From Calothrix sp. NIES-4105 (GTDB lineage: Bacteria; Cyanobacteriota; Cyanobacteriia; Cyanobacteriales; Nostocaceae), in the NCBI RefSeq assembly GCF_002368415.1, contig NZ_AP018290.1:6709614-6773613 (forward strand): DNA of 64,000 bases. Direction: 5' to 3'. The translations under genes and the position numbers were made by a program. Positions 63,677-64,000 of the stretch are shown here, one piece after another. Each line of letters begins with the position of its first letter. Within the stretch, counting starts at the first letter, position 1. The notes beneath the pieces were generated by a model. The model did not search any database, was not told the origin of the DNA, and saw only the letters and a list, made by a program, of their open reading frames with translations.

Positions 63677-64000
63677 TCACAATTTCCGAATTCCTTTTTC
63701 TATCCCCTCACAAACTCCCGTCAAAAAATCCAAATCCAAAGTATCAATAGTATCACTCGGCTTATGGTAATGAGGATTTCGCATATTAGCGGTATCGGTA
63801 ATCATTATCGCCGGATAACCTGCATCCCAAAATGGCGCATGGTCGCTGCGTCTCGTATCCCGCACAATTAAACCACGATTGGGTACTGGTAGCCATTGAC
63901 TTGGTACACCAACATTACGAATACTGCGGCTGAGAGATATTAAATCACGTAATGTTCGCCAGTTACCAATTAACGCGATAAAGTCACCTTTATTCGGATA
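63677..64000 (-). CDS. M28-family peptidase, N-terminus outside window
   Basis: 108 codons including the stop are visible, entering from the right edge. SDHAPFWDAGYPAIMITDTA and RNPHYHKPSDTIDTL are M28 aminopeptidase metal-site motifs (Zn-binding Asp and His). The enzyme removes N-terminal amino acids. The signal or prodomain cannot be seen. No partner is visible. Confidence 0.85.
   Translation of the reverse strand, partial: YPNKGDFIALIGNWRTLRDLISLSRSIRNVGVPSQWLPVPNRGLIVRDTRRSDHAPFWDAGYPAIMITDTANMRNPHYHKPSDTIDTLDLDFLTGVCEGIEKGIRKL

Noticed and set aside
1-64000. tRNA or rRNA genes
   Set aside because: No cloverleaf or conserved rRNA sequence was recognised in any gap. A covariance search would be decisive.

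Overview
The window is chromosomal DNA of a filamentous-type cyanobacterium, most likely Nostocales. Evidence: a psbI gene for a photosystem II subunit, a BciB-type divinyl reductase for chlorophyll synthesis, a Ycf51 protein, a cyanobacterial LptD-like outer-membrane protein, an RppA-like regulator, and the dense interspersed and heptameric short repeats typical of these genomes. A+T content is high. The usual cyanobacterial palindrome HIP1 (GCGATCGC) was not seen, but GGCGCC occurs roughly 95 times by eye and GCGCGC is also frequent.

Layout. 1-9079: a cluster running on the minus strand with a 4-TM protein, a tubulin-like GTPase, an actin/Hsp70-like ATPase, a coiled-coil protein and a lipoprotein cut by the window edge. 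A lipidated von Willebrand A protein diverges from it. This is the best candidate for an undescribed system: a two-cytomotive, envelope-linked module. 9144-12497: glgB and two small exported proteins. 12849-15549: a FtsL-like membrane protein followed by ftsI. 15663-21476: bciB, a PspA-like protein with a premature stop, a DUF2887 nuclease-like protein, and a Gly-rich/WD40/J-domain fusion with a fragmentary copy of its 5' end upstream. 21666-29790: a GH15/phosphorylase-kinase-like protein, mgtE, a tandem array of small inverted-repeat elements, pyrB and psbI. 30094-39240: LptD-like protein, three cyanobacterial hypotheticals and a GH38 alpha-mannosidase.

39322-51412: a methyltransferase, hisG, an RppA-like regulator, an acyltransferase, a DUF2079/GT2/polysaccharide-deacetylase operon, an HD-like protein, an overlapping dehydrogenase/aminotransferase pair and ycf51. 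51629-64000: a DUF2945/DUF3140 pair, a renalase-like oxidoreductase, a YaaW-like protein, an O-antigen-ligase-like protein, a bestrophin-like channel, a 5'-truncated repeat protein, an aspartic-protease pair, a DNA methyltransferase, a broken Uma2 gene and a partial M28 peptidase.

The second theme is small non-autonomous repeats. Three MITE-like families are visible with terminal inverted repeats, and in two of them with about 10-bp target duplications. Short palindromes supply the stop codons of four genes, and repeat sequence lies in frame inside two enzymes (alpha-mannosidase and the O-antigen-ligase-like protein). No rRNA, tRNA, CRISPR array, prophage or complete transposase gene was seen.
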